Shown here in pieces: positions 43,331 through 51,434 of a stretch of 64,000 nucleotides of DNA. Numbering within the stretch: position 1 is the stretch's first letter; each line of letters begins with the position of its first letter. Below the pieces are notes generated by a model, which saw only the letters and a program-made list of their open reading frames with translations, was not told where the DNA came from and ran no database searches. The stretch comes from Amycolatopsis orientalis DSM 40040 = KCTC 9412. Lineage in GTDB: Bacteria > Actinomycetota > Actinomycetes > Mycobacteriales > Pseudonocardiaceae. The translations under genes and the position numbers were made by a program. The DNA lies in the NCBI RefSeq assembly GCF_000478275.1, contig NZ_ASJB01000009.1, positions 62,001 through 126,000 of the forward strand. Direction: 5' to 3'.

Positions 43331-44505
43331 CCGTCCAATTCGGACCGCGAGAACGAAAGCTCCCCTTCGTCCACCGCGCCGCAATCCAGCCCTCGCAACA
43401 GGAAACCCGCCAGCGCCTGGGCGGTCGCGGGCTCGTCCAGCACCCCGCGTCCGGTCTGGTCCGCGTAATCCCGCAGCCGCCCCAAAGCCGCCGGGAAGCC
43501 CTCGCGGAAGAACGCGTACGTCGCGGCGAACCGGGTCGGCAGCTGGTGCGGATGCAGATCCCAGCCCTGGTAGAAACCACGCTCCAGCGAACGCCGCACC
43601 AGGCGCAGATGTTCGCGCCAGGCCGGAAGGATCGCGTCGCCGACAGGCAGCTTGTTCGTCGAGCCGTCGGAAAGCCGGACACCGGTACCGGCGGCCGAAA
43701 CCTGCATGAGCTGCTTGGCGAAGTCGGCGGCCGGGTGTTCCATGCTCTGGTACTCGGCACCGATGCCGAGGCCGGCGCTGTAGTCGTAAGTCCCGTAGTG
43801 CAGCCCCGAACACCGGCCGCGCGCGGCTTCGATGATCCGCGGCACCGCGACCGTCCCATCGACGTCCACAATGGACTGAGCGGTCTCGATCTGGACCTCG
43901 AACCGTAGGGCGCCACTGGGCAGGCCGTACGCGGATTCGAGGCGCTCCAGGACATCCGCCGCCACCTCGACCTGCTCTACGGCGGTCACCTTCGGCAGCG
44001 TGACGACGAACCCTTCCGGCAGCGGCCCGCTTTCCAGCAGCCCTGCCAGAAACAGGTCCAGGGTACGGATACCGCGACGCCGGGTCGCCTGTTCGAAGCT
44101 CTTGAACCGGATGCCGACGAACGGCGTGCCGCCGGTGATGGCCAGCGTCCGTCCCGCGGCGAGCGCGGTGGCGTCCTCCTCGTCATCGCCGGGCCTGCCG
44201 TAGCCGTCTTCGAAATCGATCCGCAGATCCTCGATCGGCTCGGTGAGCAGTTTGGTCCGGACGCGGTCGGCGACATCCGCGTCCAGGCCCAGCTGGTCGG
44301 CGTGTTCGCCGAAGACCCGCAGGGCCTGCTTTCCCCAATCCGCCACCAGCCGCGTCTTGTACCGCGACGCGGGCACGTACACGGTGTGCACGGGCTGGCG
44401 GCCGGGCGGCTCGCCGGGGTATTTCGCCGCGACGCGCGCGTCGGCCTCGGCGAGGCGCGCGTCGGCGGCGGTGTAGACGTCCTCGGTGAGCCGCCCGTTC
44501 CCCAT
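43309..44505 (-). CDS. CitE-like aldolase/citrate lyase family protein
   Basis: A 398-residue TIM-barrel lyase of the HpcH/HpaI-CitE superfamily. Metal-site motifs: LRIDFEDGYGRPGDDEEDAT near residue 95 and GALRFEVQIETAQSIVD near 200, with the R-containing VGIRFKSFEQATRRRGIRTL near 130. Longer than CitE (about 290) and of the type paired with malate synthase in actinobacteria. It lies 4 nt after aceB. Its reaction is unknown; a C-C cleavage giving or using glyoxylate or a malyl compound is inference. Confidence 0.85.
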   Translation of the reverse strand: MGNGRLTEDVYTAADARLAEADARVAAKYPGEPPGRQPVHTVYVPASRYKTRLVADWGKQALRVFGEHADQLGLDADVADRVRTKLLTEPIEDLRIDFEDGYGRPGDDEEDATALAAGRTLAITGGTPFVGIRFKSFEQATRRRGIRTLDLFLAGLLESGPLPEGFVVTLPKVTAVEQVEVAADVLERLESAYGLPSGALRFEVQIETAQSIVDVDGTVAVPRIIEAARGRCSGLHYGTYDYSAGLGIGAEYQSMEHPAADFAKQLMQVSAAGTGVRLSDGSTNKLPVGDAILPAWREHLRLVRRSLERGFYQGWDLHPHQLPTRFAATYAFFREGFPAALGRLRDYADQTGRGVLDEPATAQALAGFLLRGLDCGAVDEGELSFSRSELDGYARRTP

Positions 44506-44509
44506 CTGT

Positions 44510-46087
44510 CTACTTGATCCGTTCGTAGGCGGGCAGCGTCAGGAAGTCCGGGAACTCGTCGGCGAGCGCGACCTGCTCGAACAGTTCGACGGCGGGCTCC
44601 AGCAGCTCCGGCTTGATCTCGGCGGCCAGTTCGCCGCGGACCTCGGCCAGCACGCCCCGCACCAGTTCCTCGGTCACCTTGTCGCCCGTGTCCAGCTGGG
44701 TGCCGTTGCGCACCCACTGCCACACCTGCGAACGCGAGATCTCCGCGGTGGCCGCGTCCTCCATCAGGTTGTGGATCGCCGCCGCGCCGTTCCCGCTCAG
44801 CCAAGAGGCGAGGTAGCGGATACCGACGTCGACCGCGGCACGCAGACCGGCCGCGGTGGCGCCACCCGGCGTCGAAGCCGCGTCGAGCAGCTGGTCGGCG
44901 GTCACCGACACCTCGTCGCGGGTGCGGTCGAGCTGGTTCGGCTTGTCGCCGAGGACCTTGTCGAACTCCTCGCGGCAGATGTCGACCATGCCCGGATGCG
45001 CGACCCAGGAACCGTCGAAGCCGTCGCCGGCCTCGCGGCTCTTGTCCGCGCGGACCTTGTCGAGCGCCGCGGCGGTGACTTCCGGGTCCTTGCGGTTCGG
45101 GATGAACGCGGCCATGCCGCCGATCGCGAACGCGCCGCGCTTGTGGCAGGTGCGCACCAGCAGTTCGGTGTAGGCGCGCATGAACGGCGCGGTCATGGTG
45201 ACCGAGTTGCGGTCCGGCAGCACGAACTTCTCGCCCGCGTCACGGAAGTACTTGATCACACTGAACAGGTAGTCCCAGCGGCCCGCGTTGAGGCCGGAGG
45301 CGTGCTCGCGCAGTTCGTAGAGGATCTCCTCCATCTCGAACGCGGCCGGGATGGTCTCGATCAGCACGGTCGCGCGGACGGTGCCGTGGTCGATGCCGAG
45401 GGTCTTCTCCGCGTGGGTGAAGACGTCGTTCCAGAGCCGGGCTTCGAGGTGGCTCTCCATCTTCGGCAGGTAGAAGTACGGGCCCTTGCCGCGGTTGAGC
45501 AGCTCCTGGGCGTTGTGGAAGAAGTGCAGGCCGAAGTCGACCAGCGCGCCGACGGCCTGGCGCCCGCCGAAGGACAGGCCCCGCTCGTCGAGGTGCCAGC
45601 CGCGCGGGCGGACGACGATGGTCGCGTGCTCGACGTCGTCCTTCAGCGCGTAGCTCTTGCCGCCGCTCTCCAGCGTGATGGTCTCGCGGACGGCGTCGTA
45701 CAGGTTGACCTGGCCGGAGATGACGTTCGCCCAGTGCGGCGTGTTGGCGTCCTCGAGGTCGGCGAGCCAGACCTTGGCGCCGGAGTTCAGCGCGTTGATG
45801 GTCATCTTGCGATCGGTCGGGCCGGTGATCTCGACGCGGCGGTCACGCAGCGCGGGCGGGGCCTCGGCCACCTTCCAGTCGCCCTCGCGGATCTCCTTGG
45901 TCTCGGGCAGGAAGTCGAGTTTGCCGGTGGTCCTGGCCTCCTCGCGGCGCTTGCTCCTGGCCTGCAGCAGCTCGTCGCGGCGGGCGGCGAAGGCCTCGTG
46001 CAGGCCGGCGAGGAAGGCGAGCGCCTCCGGCGTGAGGATTTCGTCCCCGCGCTCGACCGGATCGCCGAGCACCTGAGCTTCAGACAT
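44510..46087 (-). CDS. aceB: Malate synthase A
   Basis: A 525-residue malate synthase condensing glyoxylate with acetyl-CoA to malate. Motifs: [20 protein letters not shown] near residue 48, [20 protein letters not shown] near 95 , the catalytic base region [20 protein letters not shown] near 255 with [17 protein letters not shown], and C-terminal [20 protein letters not shown] with the active Asp. Length fits the A type. No isocitrate lyase is near, so here it most likely serves ureide-derived glyoxylate. ATG 46087 has a weak ribosome site. Divergent from the IclR gene with a shared operator. Confidence 0.96.
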   Translation of the reverse strand: MSEAQVLGDPVERGDEILTPEALAFLAGLHEAFAARRDELLQARSKRREEARTTGKLDFLPETKEIREGDWKVAEAPPALRDRRVEITGPTDRKMTINALNSGAKVWLADLEDANTPHWANVISGQVNLYDAVRETITLESGGKSYALKDDVEHATIVVRPRGWHLDERGLSFGGRQAVGALVDFGLHFFHNAQELLNRGKGPYFYLPKMESHLEARLWNDVFTHAEKTLGIDHGTVRATVLIETIPAAFEMEEILYELREHASGLNAGRWDYLFSVIKYFRDAGEKFVLPDRNSVTMTAPFMRAYTELLVRTCHKRGAFAIGGMAAFIPNRKDPEVTAAALDKVRADKSREAGDGFDGSWVAHPGMVDICREEFDKVLGDKPNQLDRTRDEVSVTADQLLDAASTPGGATAAGLRAAVDVGIRYLASWLSGNGAAAIHNLMEDAATAEISRSQVWQWVRNGTQLDTGDKVTEELVRGVLAEVRGELAAEIKPELLEPAVELFEQVALADEFPDFLTLPAYERIK

Positions 46088-46147
46088 GAGTAACACCCCG
46101 AGTTCGGATAAATAACGTCCCTACGGTTTTACATGACGGACTATAGT

Positions 46148-46162
46148 TTCTGCATAGCGGAA
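46148..46162. promoter_or_regulatory. Palindromic operator in the aceB/iclR promoter
   Basis: TTCTGCATAGCGGAA is a near-perfect dyad; its reverse complement TTCCGCTATGCAGAA keeps the TTCC-n-CT...G-n-n-GAA frame of the site before allantoinase. It lies 28 bp before the IclR start and 60 bp before aceB. Confidence 0.65.
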
Positions 46163-46190
46163 CATCAACGCCGACGTAAGGAGTACCACG

Positions 46191-46967
46191 GTGGCAGCGG
46201 AGAAGAACGGACGCGATGGCGGCGTCCAGTCACTTCAGCGGGCCTTCGAGCTCCTCGAGCATCTCGCGGACACCGGCGGCGAGGCCAGCCTTTCGGAGCT
46301 GGCCACCCTTTCCGGGCTGCCGATGCCGACCATCCACCGGCTGATCAGGACGCTGGTGGACCTGGGTTACGTCCGGCAGAACACCAACCGCCGGTACGCG
46401 CTGGGCGCCCGGCTCATCCGGCTGGGCGAGAACGCGAGCATGCAGTTCGGCTCGTGGGCGCGGCCGCTGCTCGCGGAGCTGGTCGACGAGGTCGGCGAGA
46501 CCGCGAACCTCGCGGTACTGGAGCGGGACGAGGTCGTCTACGTCGCCCAGGTGCCGTCGAAGCATTCGATGCGGATGTTCACCGAGGTCGGACGGCGTCT
46601 CCTGCCGCACGGCACCGGCGTGGGCAAGGCGATGCTGGCGCATCTGCCGTCCGAAGACGTCACGGCACTGCTCGCGCGGACCGGCATGCCCTCGTACACC
46701 GAACACACCTTCACCGACCAGGACGCCCTCCTGCGCGAGCTGGCGAAGATCGCCCAGCAGGGTTACGCACTGGACGAGGCCGAGCAGGAGCTGGGCGTCC
46801 GCTGCGTGGCCGTCGCGGTCCCGGGCGCGCCGGTGCCGGCCGCGGTCTCGGTGTCCGGACCTTCGGGACGGCTCACCATGGAGGCCGTCGAGCGGATCGC
46901 GCCCGCCGTCCAGCGGATCGCGACCGCGCTCGGTTCGACCCTTTCGCGTGACGGGGTCACCGTTTGA
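46191..46967 (+). CDS. IclR family regulator, AllR-like
   Basis: A 258-residue repressor. Winged helix: VQSLQRAFELLEHLADTGGE, ASLSELATLSGLPMPTIHRL and RTLVDLGYVRQN; effector domain with TANLAVLERDEVVYVAQVPS, RLLPHGTGVGKAMLAHLPSE and EAEQELGVRCVAVAVPGAPV. GTG 46191 follows AAGGAGTACCACG. In Streptomyces an IclR protein, AllR, governs the allantoin genes and the linked malate synthase; position beside aceB and the shared palindrome support that role. Effector probably allantoin, allantoate or glyoxylate. Its end overlaps the next TetR gene by 11 bp. Confidence 0.92.
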   Translation: MAAEKNGRDGGVQSLQRAFELLEHLADTGGEASLSELATLSGLPMPTIHRLIRTLVDLGYVRQNTNRRYALGARLIRLGENASMQFGSWARPLLAELVDEVGETANLAVLERDEVVYVAQVPSKHSMRMFTEVGRRLLPHGTGVGKAMLAHLPSEDVTALLARTGMPSYTEHTFTDQDALLRELAKIAQQGYALDEAEQELGVRCVAVAVPGAPVPAAVSVSGPSGRLTMEAVERIAPAVQRIATALGSTLSRDGVTV

Positions 46968-47682
46968 GGCGGGTCTCCAAGCCGTCGAGCATCCTGTCCA
47001 GGCCGTAGCGGAACTTCTCGTCGCGAAGCCGCTCCGGGTCGGTTTCGACGTCGTCCCGGACAAGCCTGTCCCGCTGGTGCGGGTACTCCCGTGCCGCCTC
47101 CTCGACGGCGGGGCGCAGGTGCTCCGCCCATTCACGCTCGCTCCGGCCGCTTTTCGCGACCGTCGTGAGCCATGCCGCCTCGGTGGTCCCCATGCCGATG
47201 ACGTACGAGATCACCGCGCTGATCGCCTGATCCGCCTCGTCGTCGGGGAATCCCGCGGCCACGAAGACGGCCAGCAGCCGCTCGTTGAGCCGCATGACGT
47301 TCGGCCCCAGGTAGGACAGGCCGACCGAGCCGAGCAGTGACGCGATCCAGGGGTGCCGCAGGATCATGGCGCGCACACTTTGCGCCCCCACGACGGCCGC
47401 TTCGCGCCACCGAGTGTCCCCATCCGGCACGGTGATCTCGCCGTAGACCTCGTCGACGACCAGCTCGATCAGCTCGTCGCGGTTGGCCACGTGCCGGTAG
47501 AGCGACGTGGCGCCCGCGTTCAGCGCCGTACCGAGCCTTCGCATGCTCAGCGCGTCGACACCTTCGACGTCCAGAAGCCGGACGGCCTCGGCGACGATCT
47601 GGGCCTGGCTCAGCGCGGGCTGATTCTGCTTGCGGCGGGGACGGGTCCACACCGACTGGATCGGCTGTTCCTCGACTGACAT
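46957..47682 (-). CDS. TetR family regulator of the adjacent MFS pump
   Basis: A 241-residue repressor of the TetR_C (tetracycline-repressor-like) class. HTH: ALSQAQIVAEAVRLLDVEGV, DALSMRRLGTALNAGATSLY and RHVANRDELIELVVDEVYGE at about residues 24-75. The C-terminal domain holds TTEAAWLTTVAKSGRSEREW. ATG 47682. Divergent from the DHA2 transporter across 106 bp that contain dyads, the standard repressor-efflux arrangement. Confidence 0.9.
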   Translation of the reverse strand: MSVEEQPIQSVWTRPRRKQNQPALSQAQIVAEAVRLLDVEGVDALSMRRLGTALNAGATSLYRHVANRDELIELVVDEVYGEITVPDGDTRWREAAVVGAQSVRAMILRHPWIASLLGSVGLSYLGPNVMRLNERLLAVFVAAGFPDDEADQAISAVISYVIGMGTTEAAWLTTVAKSGRSEREWAEHLRPAVEEAAREYPHQRDRLVRDDVETDPERLRDEKFRYGLDRMLDGLETRLKR

Positions 47683-47728
47683 GCCGCCACTCTAGCGCAC
47701 GAAGTACCCCATTGCGAACGCTGTTGGC

Positions 47729-47770
47729 TTGTGCGTACAGTGTGCGCAACAACGGAACGACGTACGCAAC
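47729..47770. promoter_or_regulatory. Dyad sites between tetR and the MFS pump
   Basis: TGCGTAC at 47732 and GTACGCA at 47762 form an exact 7-bp inverted pair, and TTGTGCGTACAGTGTGCGCA overlaps it as an imperfect dyad at 47729. Both lie 20-60 bp before the transporter ATG. Confidence 0.5.
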
Positions 47771-47788
47771 TACTTCAAGGGGTATCCG

Positions 47789-49282
47789 ATGAACGCGGTG
47801 GAAGGGCGCGATCCGCGCCGCTGGTGGATCTTGATCGTGCTGTGCCTGAGCACGCTCGTGCTGGTCGTGGACAACATGGTGCTGACGGTCGCGGTGCCGC
47901 CACTGGCCGAGGACCTCGGCGCGAGCGCCCAGGACACGCAGTGGATCCTCGACTCCTACATCCTGGTGTTCGCCGGTCTGCTGCTCACCTCGGGAAGCCT
48001 CGGGGACCGCTTCGGCCGCCGGAAGGTGATGATCATCGGCCTCGCCCTCTTCGGGGCGGCCTCACTTGTCGCCGCGTTCGCCGCGAACCCGCTCGAATTG
48101 ATCGTGGCCCGAGCGGTGATGGGGGTCGGTGGCGCGCTGATCATGCCGAGCACCCTGTCGATCCTGATCACCGTCTTCGACGACGAGGAGCGCCGGAAGG
48201 CGATGGCGGCGTGGAGCGCGGTCGCGATGCTCGGCCTGATCGGCGGCCCGGTGCTGGGCGGCGTGCTGATCGCGTGGTTCTGGTGGGGCGCGGTGTTCCT
48301 GATCAACGTGCCGATCGTCGTCATCGCGGTGATCGCCGCGCTCACGCTGATGCCGGAATCGCGGGGCCCGTGGCAGAAGCCGGACCCGCTCGGCGCGATC
48401 CTGTCCGCGACCGGCATGGTCGCGCTGGTCTGGACGATCATCGAACTGCCCAAACACGGCATCACCCAGGCCGGCACCCTGATCCCGCTGGCGATCGCGG
48501 TCGTGAGCCTGATCGGCTTCGTGCTGTGGGAGCGGCACACGCCGTCGCCGATGGTCCCGCTCAAGCTGTTCCGCAAGCGCAACTTCAGCGGCGGCAGCCT
48601 GTCGCTCACGCTGGTGCAGATCGGCAACGGCGGACTGCTGCTGCTCCTGACCCAGTACCTGCAGTTCGTCCTCGGCTACACCCCGACCGAGGCGGGGCTG
48701 GCCTTCATCCCGATGGCCATCGCGTCGCTGCTCTGCAACACCCTGGGCGCCACGCTGGGCCAGAAGATCGGCAACCGCGCGCTGGCCACGGCCGGGATGA
48801 CGGTGATGGCCGCCGGGTTCGGCCTGCTCGCGACCCTGTCGACGAACGACGGTTTCCTGCTGCCCGCCGTCGCGCTGTTCGTACTCGGTGCCGGGGGCGG
48901 ACTGGCGATGCCGGCGGCGATCGCGGCGCTGATGGGCGAGGTCCCGGAGGAGCAGGCCGGGGTCGGCTCCGCGCTCAACGACACCATCCAGCAGCTGGGC
49001 GCCGCACTCGGCATCGCGATCCTGGGCAGCGTCGTGTCCGGTCTGTTCACGTCGCAGATGCCCGCGTCCGCTCCGGAGCGAGCGCGGCTTTCGATCAGCG
49101 ACGCCTTCGCCACCGGTGACGGCGGGCTGATCACCGCGGCCCGCGAGGCGTTCACCTCGGCGATGTCGACGACGTTCCTGGTGAGCGCGGTCGGTGTGCT
49201 GGCGGCGGCGGTGGTCGCGTTCCTGGTGATGCGGGACAAGAAGACCGCGCCGGCCGAGGACGACGCTCCGGTCTCCGTCTGA
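47789..49282 (+). CDS. MFS drug efflux transporter, DHA2 family
   Basis: A 497-residue, 14-helix drug:proton antiporter. Family marks: LVLVVDNMVLTVAVPPLAED near residue 30, WILDSYILVFAGLLLTSGSL, the loop motif GSLGDRFGRRKVMIIG near 72, GGPVLGGVLIAWFWWGAVFL (motif C) near 150. The C-terminal half carries VGSALNDTIQQLGAALGIAI. ATG 47789 follows AAGGGGTATCCG. Likely repressed by the divergent TetR; substrate unknown. Confidence 0.93.
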   Translation: MNAVEGRDPRRWWILIVLCLSTLVLVVDNMVLTVAVPPLAEDLGASAQDTQWILDSYILVFAGLLLTSGSLGDRFGRRKVMIIGLALFGAASLVAAFAANPLELIVARAVMGVGGALIMPSTLSILITVFDDEERRKAMAAWSAVAMLGLIGGPVLGGVLIAWFWWGAVFLINVPIVVIAVIAALTLMPESRGPWQKPDPLGAILSATGMVALVWTIIELPKHGITQAGTLIPLAIAVVSLIGFVLWERHTPSPMVPLKLFRKRNFSGGSLSLTLVQIGNGGLLLLLTQYLQFVLGYTPTEAGLAFIPMAIASLLCNTLGATLGQKIGNRALATAGMTVMAAGFGLLATLSTNDGFLLPAVALFVLGAGGGLAMPAAIAALMGEVPEEQAGVGSALNDTIQQLGAALGIAILGSVVSGLFTSQMPASAPERARLSISDAFATGDGGLITAAREAFTSAMSTTFLVSAVGVLAAAVVAFLVMRDKKTAPAEDDAPVSV

Positions 49283-49293
49283 CCGCGAAGTCC

Positions 49294-49336
49294 GCGAAGG
49301 CCCCTCTTTCGGCTGAGCCGGGAGAGGGGCCTTCGC
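49294..49336 (+). terminator. Hairpin terminator, family B-like
   Basis: GCGAAGGCCCCTCT (49294-49307) pairs perfectly with AGAGGGGCCTTCGC (49323-49336). The loop contains GGCTGAGCC like other family B elements. It follows the MFS stop by 11 bp. Confidence 0.75.
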
Positions 49337-49372
49337 CGTAACCTCGAAAGGGGCCGAGCGAGGGGATGTCCG

Positions 49373-49948
49373 ATGGTCGAACCGGTGATCGCCTGGGTGG
49401 GGCAGAAACTCGCGGAAAAGGCGCTCGACCGGGCGATGGCAACGGACGGCCGGAAGCCGCGGCGGCACGATCTCAGCGTCCAAGGCGCCGAAGCGACCAG
49501 CGACCTCGACATAACCGTGAAGTACGTTCTGCCGTACTGCCGGGGCGCGAAGGCGCCTGTCGTCCTGACCCTGCGGAGGCTCGACGAGTCCGCCGAAAAC
49601 CTGACCTTGCCCATGGTGCTCGGGGAAACCGCACGCGTACGGCTGAAACGAGGCCGGTACCGGATCACGGCGGCGATCCTCGAACTGTCCCCCCGGCACG
49701 ACGCGGCGCCGACCTTGCACGCCTTCGGAGCACAGCTGCTGTGGCTGGGCGGCAACGGCACGGCGAAAGCCTGTATCCGCCCGGCTCCGGTGATCGTCCT
49801 ACCGCCCGAGGCTCCTCGGCCCGGCACCTTCGTCGACTTCATGCGATGCCGGATGTGCGCTTCGCCGGTGATGATGTTCGGGCTCTGCCGGGTCCACACC
49901 GACCAGGTCGTCCGCTACGTGCGGGAGAAGTTCGCCCCCGCGGCCTAG
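49373..49948 (+). CDS. Hypothetical protein with C-terminal Cys/His cluster
   Basis: A 191-residue soluble protein of unknown function. The N-terminal 130 residues look like a beta-sandwich (SDLDITVKYVLPYCRGAKAP, VVLTLRRLDESAENLTLPMV). The last 40 contain MRCRMCASPVMMFGLCRVHT, a C-x2-C-x9-C-x3-H arrangement that could bind zinc. ATG 49373 follows GAGGGGATGTCCG. Its stop overlaps the ftsY end by 4 nt. No family recognised. Confidence 0.75.
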   Translation: MVEPVIAWVGQKLAEKALDRAMATDGRKPRRHDLSVQGAEATSDLDITVKYVLPYCRGAKAPVVLTLRRLDESAENLTLPMVLGETARVRLKRGRYRITAAILELSPRHDAAPTLHAFGAQLLWLGGNGTAKACIRPAPVIVLPPEAPRPGTFVDFMRCRMCASPVMMFGLCRVHTDQVVRYVREKFAPAA

Positions 49949-51282
49949 TTGCTGAGCAGGGCCTCGACGAACGCGCCCGGCTCGAAGGGCGCCAGGTCGT
50001 CCGGCCCCTCACCGAGACCGACCAGCTTCACCGGCACCCCGAGTTCACGCTGCACCTGGAAGACGATGCCGCCCTTCGCCGTTCCGTCCAGTTTGGTCAG
50101 CACGATGCCGGTGACGTCGATGACCTCCGAAAACACCCGGGCCTGCATCAGCCCGTTCTGCCCGGTGGTGGCGTCGAGCACCAGCAACACCTCGTCGACC
50201 TTCGCCTGCTTCTCGACGACTCGCTTGACCTTGCCCAGCTCGTCCATCAGACCGGTCTTCGTGTGCAGACGGCCGGCGGTGTCGATCAGGACCGCGTCCA
50301 CCCCCGCCTCGGCGCCGCGTTTGACCGCGTCGAACGCGACCGCCGCCGGGTCCGCGCCCTCCTTGCCGCGCACGACCTCCGCGCCCACCCGCTCGGCCCA
50401 GGTCTGGAGCTGGTCCGCCGCGGCGGCGCGGAAGGTGTCGGCCGCGCCGAGCACCACGGTGCTCCCCTGCGCGACGAGCACCCGGGCGAGTTTGCCGGTG
50501 GTGGTGGTCTTGCCGGTGCCGTTGACCCCGGCGACCAGTACGACGGCGGGCTGCTTCACGCCGTCGACGGTGTGCGGCAGCGCGCGGACGGCCCGGACCG
50601 CGTCGGTCGACAAGGCGGCCGTGAGTACTTCCTGCAGCACCGCGCGCGCGTCCTCGGACGTCCGCACGGCGCGGCGCTTCAGCTCGTCACGCAGGCGCTC
50701 GACGATCTCGGTGGTCGTCGCGGCGCCCAGATCCGCCATGAGCAGCGTGTCTTCGACGTCCTGCCAGGAGTCCTCGTCCAGATCGCCGGCACCCAGCAGG
50801 CCAAGCAGACTCTGCCCGAACACCGAACGCGACTTCGAAAGCCTGCCGCGCAGCCGCTCCATCCGCCCCGCCGCCGGGGCGATCTCCTCCTCAGGAGCGG
50901 GAGCGGGCGCGGTCTCCTCGGCGGGTTCGGGGAGTTCGACGTCGCGCACCGTGCGCTGCGCGGAATCCCTCGGCACCGCCGCGTCGTCCCCGACCGCGGG
51001 CTGGCCGTCGGTCTCGGGGCGATCCTCGACCGGATGCTCCGGTTCGACGGGTTCCTCGGTCTCTTCGGCCTCTTCGGTCTTTTCACCGCCCGGAGCGAGC
51101 GCGATCCCGCCGGTCGCGGTATACCCGCCGCCCTTCGGCTTCGCGCGCTCGACGGCCTCGGCAGCCTTGGACTCGTCCAGGCTGATCCGGCGGCGGCGCG
51201 CGATGAACAGCCCGGCCACCAGTACGGCGACCAGGACCACGACGGCAACGACAACGATCCAGAACCAGGGGGTGCTCGACAC
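49945..51282 (-). CDS. ftsY: Signal recognition particle receptor FtsY
   Basis: A 445-residue SRP receptor GTPase docking Ffh-ribosome complexes at the membrane. An N-terminal helix (WFWIVVVAVVVLVAVLVAGL) is followed by an acidic linker to about residue 135, the N domain (SLLGLLGAGDLDEDSWQDVE) and the G domain: GVNGTGKTTTTGKLARVL near 249, DTFRAAAADQLQTWAERVG, DTAGRLHTKTGLMDELGKVK and TKLDGTAKGGIVF. Transmembrane FtsY is typical of actinobacteria. GTG 51282 gives that start; the in-frame extension upstream is rejected. Smc normally lies directly before it; here three genes intervene. Confidence 0.97.
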   Translation of the reverse strand: MSSTPWFWIVVVAVVVLVAVLVAGLFIARRRRISLDESKAAEAVERAKPKGGGYTATGGIALAPGGEKTEEAEETEEPVEPEHPVEDRPETDGQPAVGDDAAVPRDSAQRTVRDVELPEPAEETAPAPAPEEEIAPAAGRMERLRGRLSKSRSVFGQSLLGLLGAGDLDEDSWQDVEDTLLMADLGAATTTEIVERLRDELKRRAVRTSEDARAVLQEVLTAALSTDAVRAVRALPHTVDGVKQPAVVLVAGVNGTGKTTTTGKLARVLVAQGSTVVLGAADTFRAAAADQLQTWAERVGAEVVRGKEGADPAAVAFDAVKRGAEAGVDAVLIDTAGRLHTKTGLMDELGKVKRVVEKQAKVDEVLLVLDATTGQNGLMQARVFSEVIDVTGIVLTKLDGTAKGGIVFQVQRELGVPVKLVGLGEGPDDLAPFEPGAFVEALLSN

Positions 51283-51434
51283 GGCGCCATCTTCGCATCC
51301 GCACGCGGCCCGGCTCAGACGCCCCACTGGGAGGAAGCGGATCTTGTGAGGCACCCACTGGATAGGACTCATTTCGGACAAGAAGAAACAGTGTCGCTTG
51401 CGCGCCCTCCGGATCGAGGGCTAGACCACTCCGA

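Noticed and set aside
46088..46096. Alternative GTG start of malate synthase three codons upstream
   Set aside because: No ribosome site fits it better, and MSEAQ is the common start in relatives; left undecided but ATG preferred.
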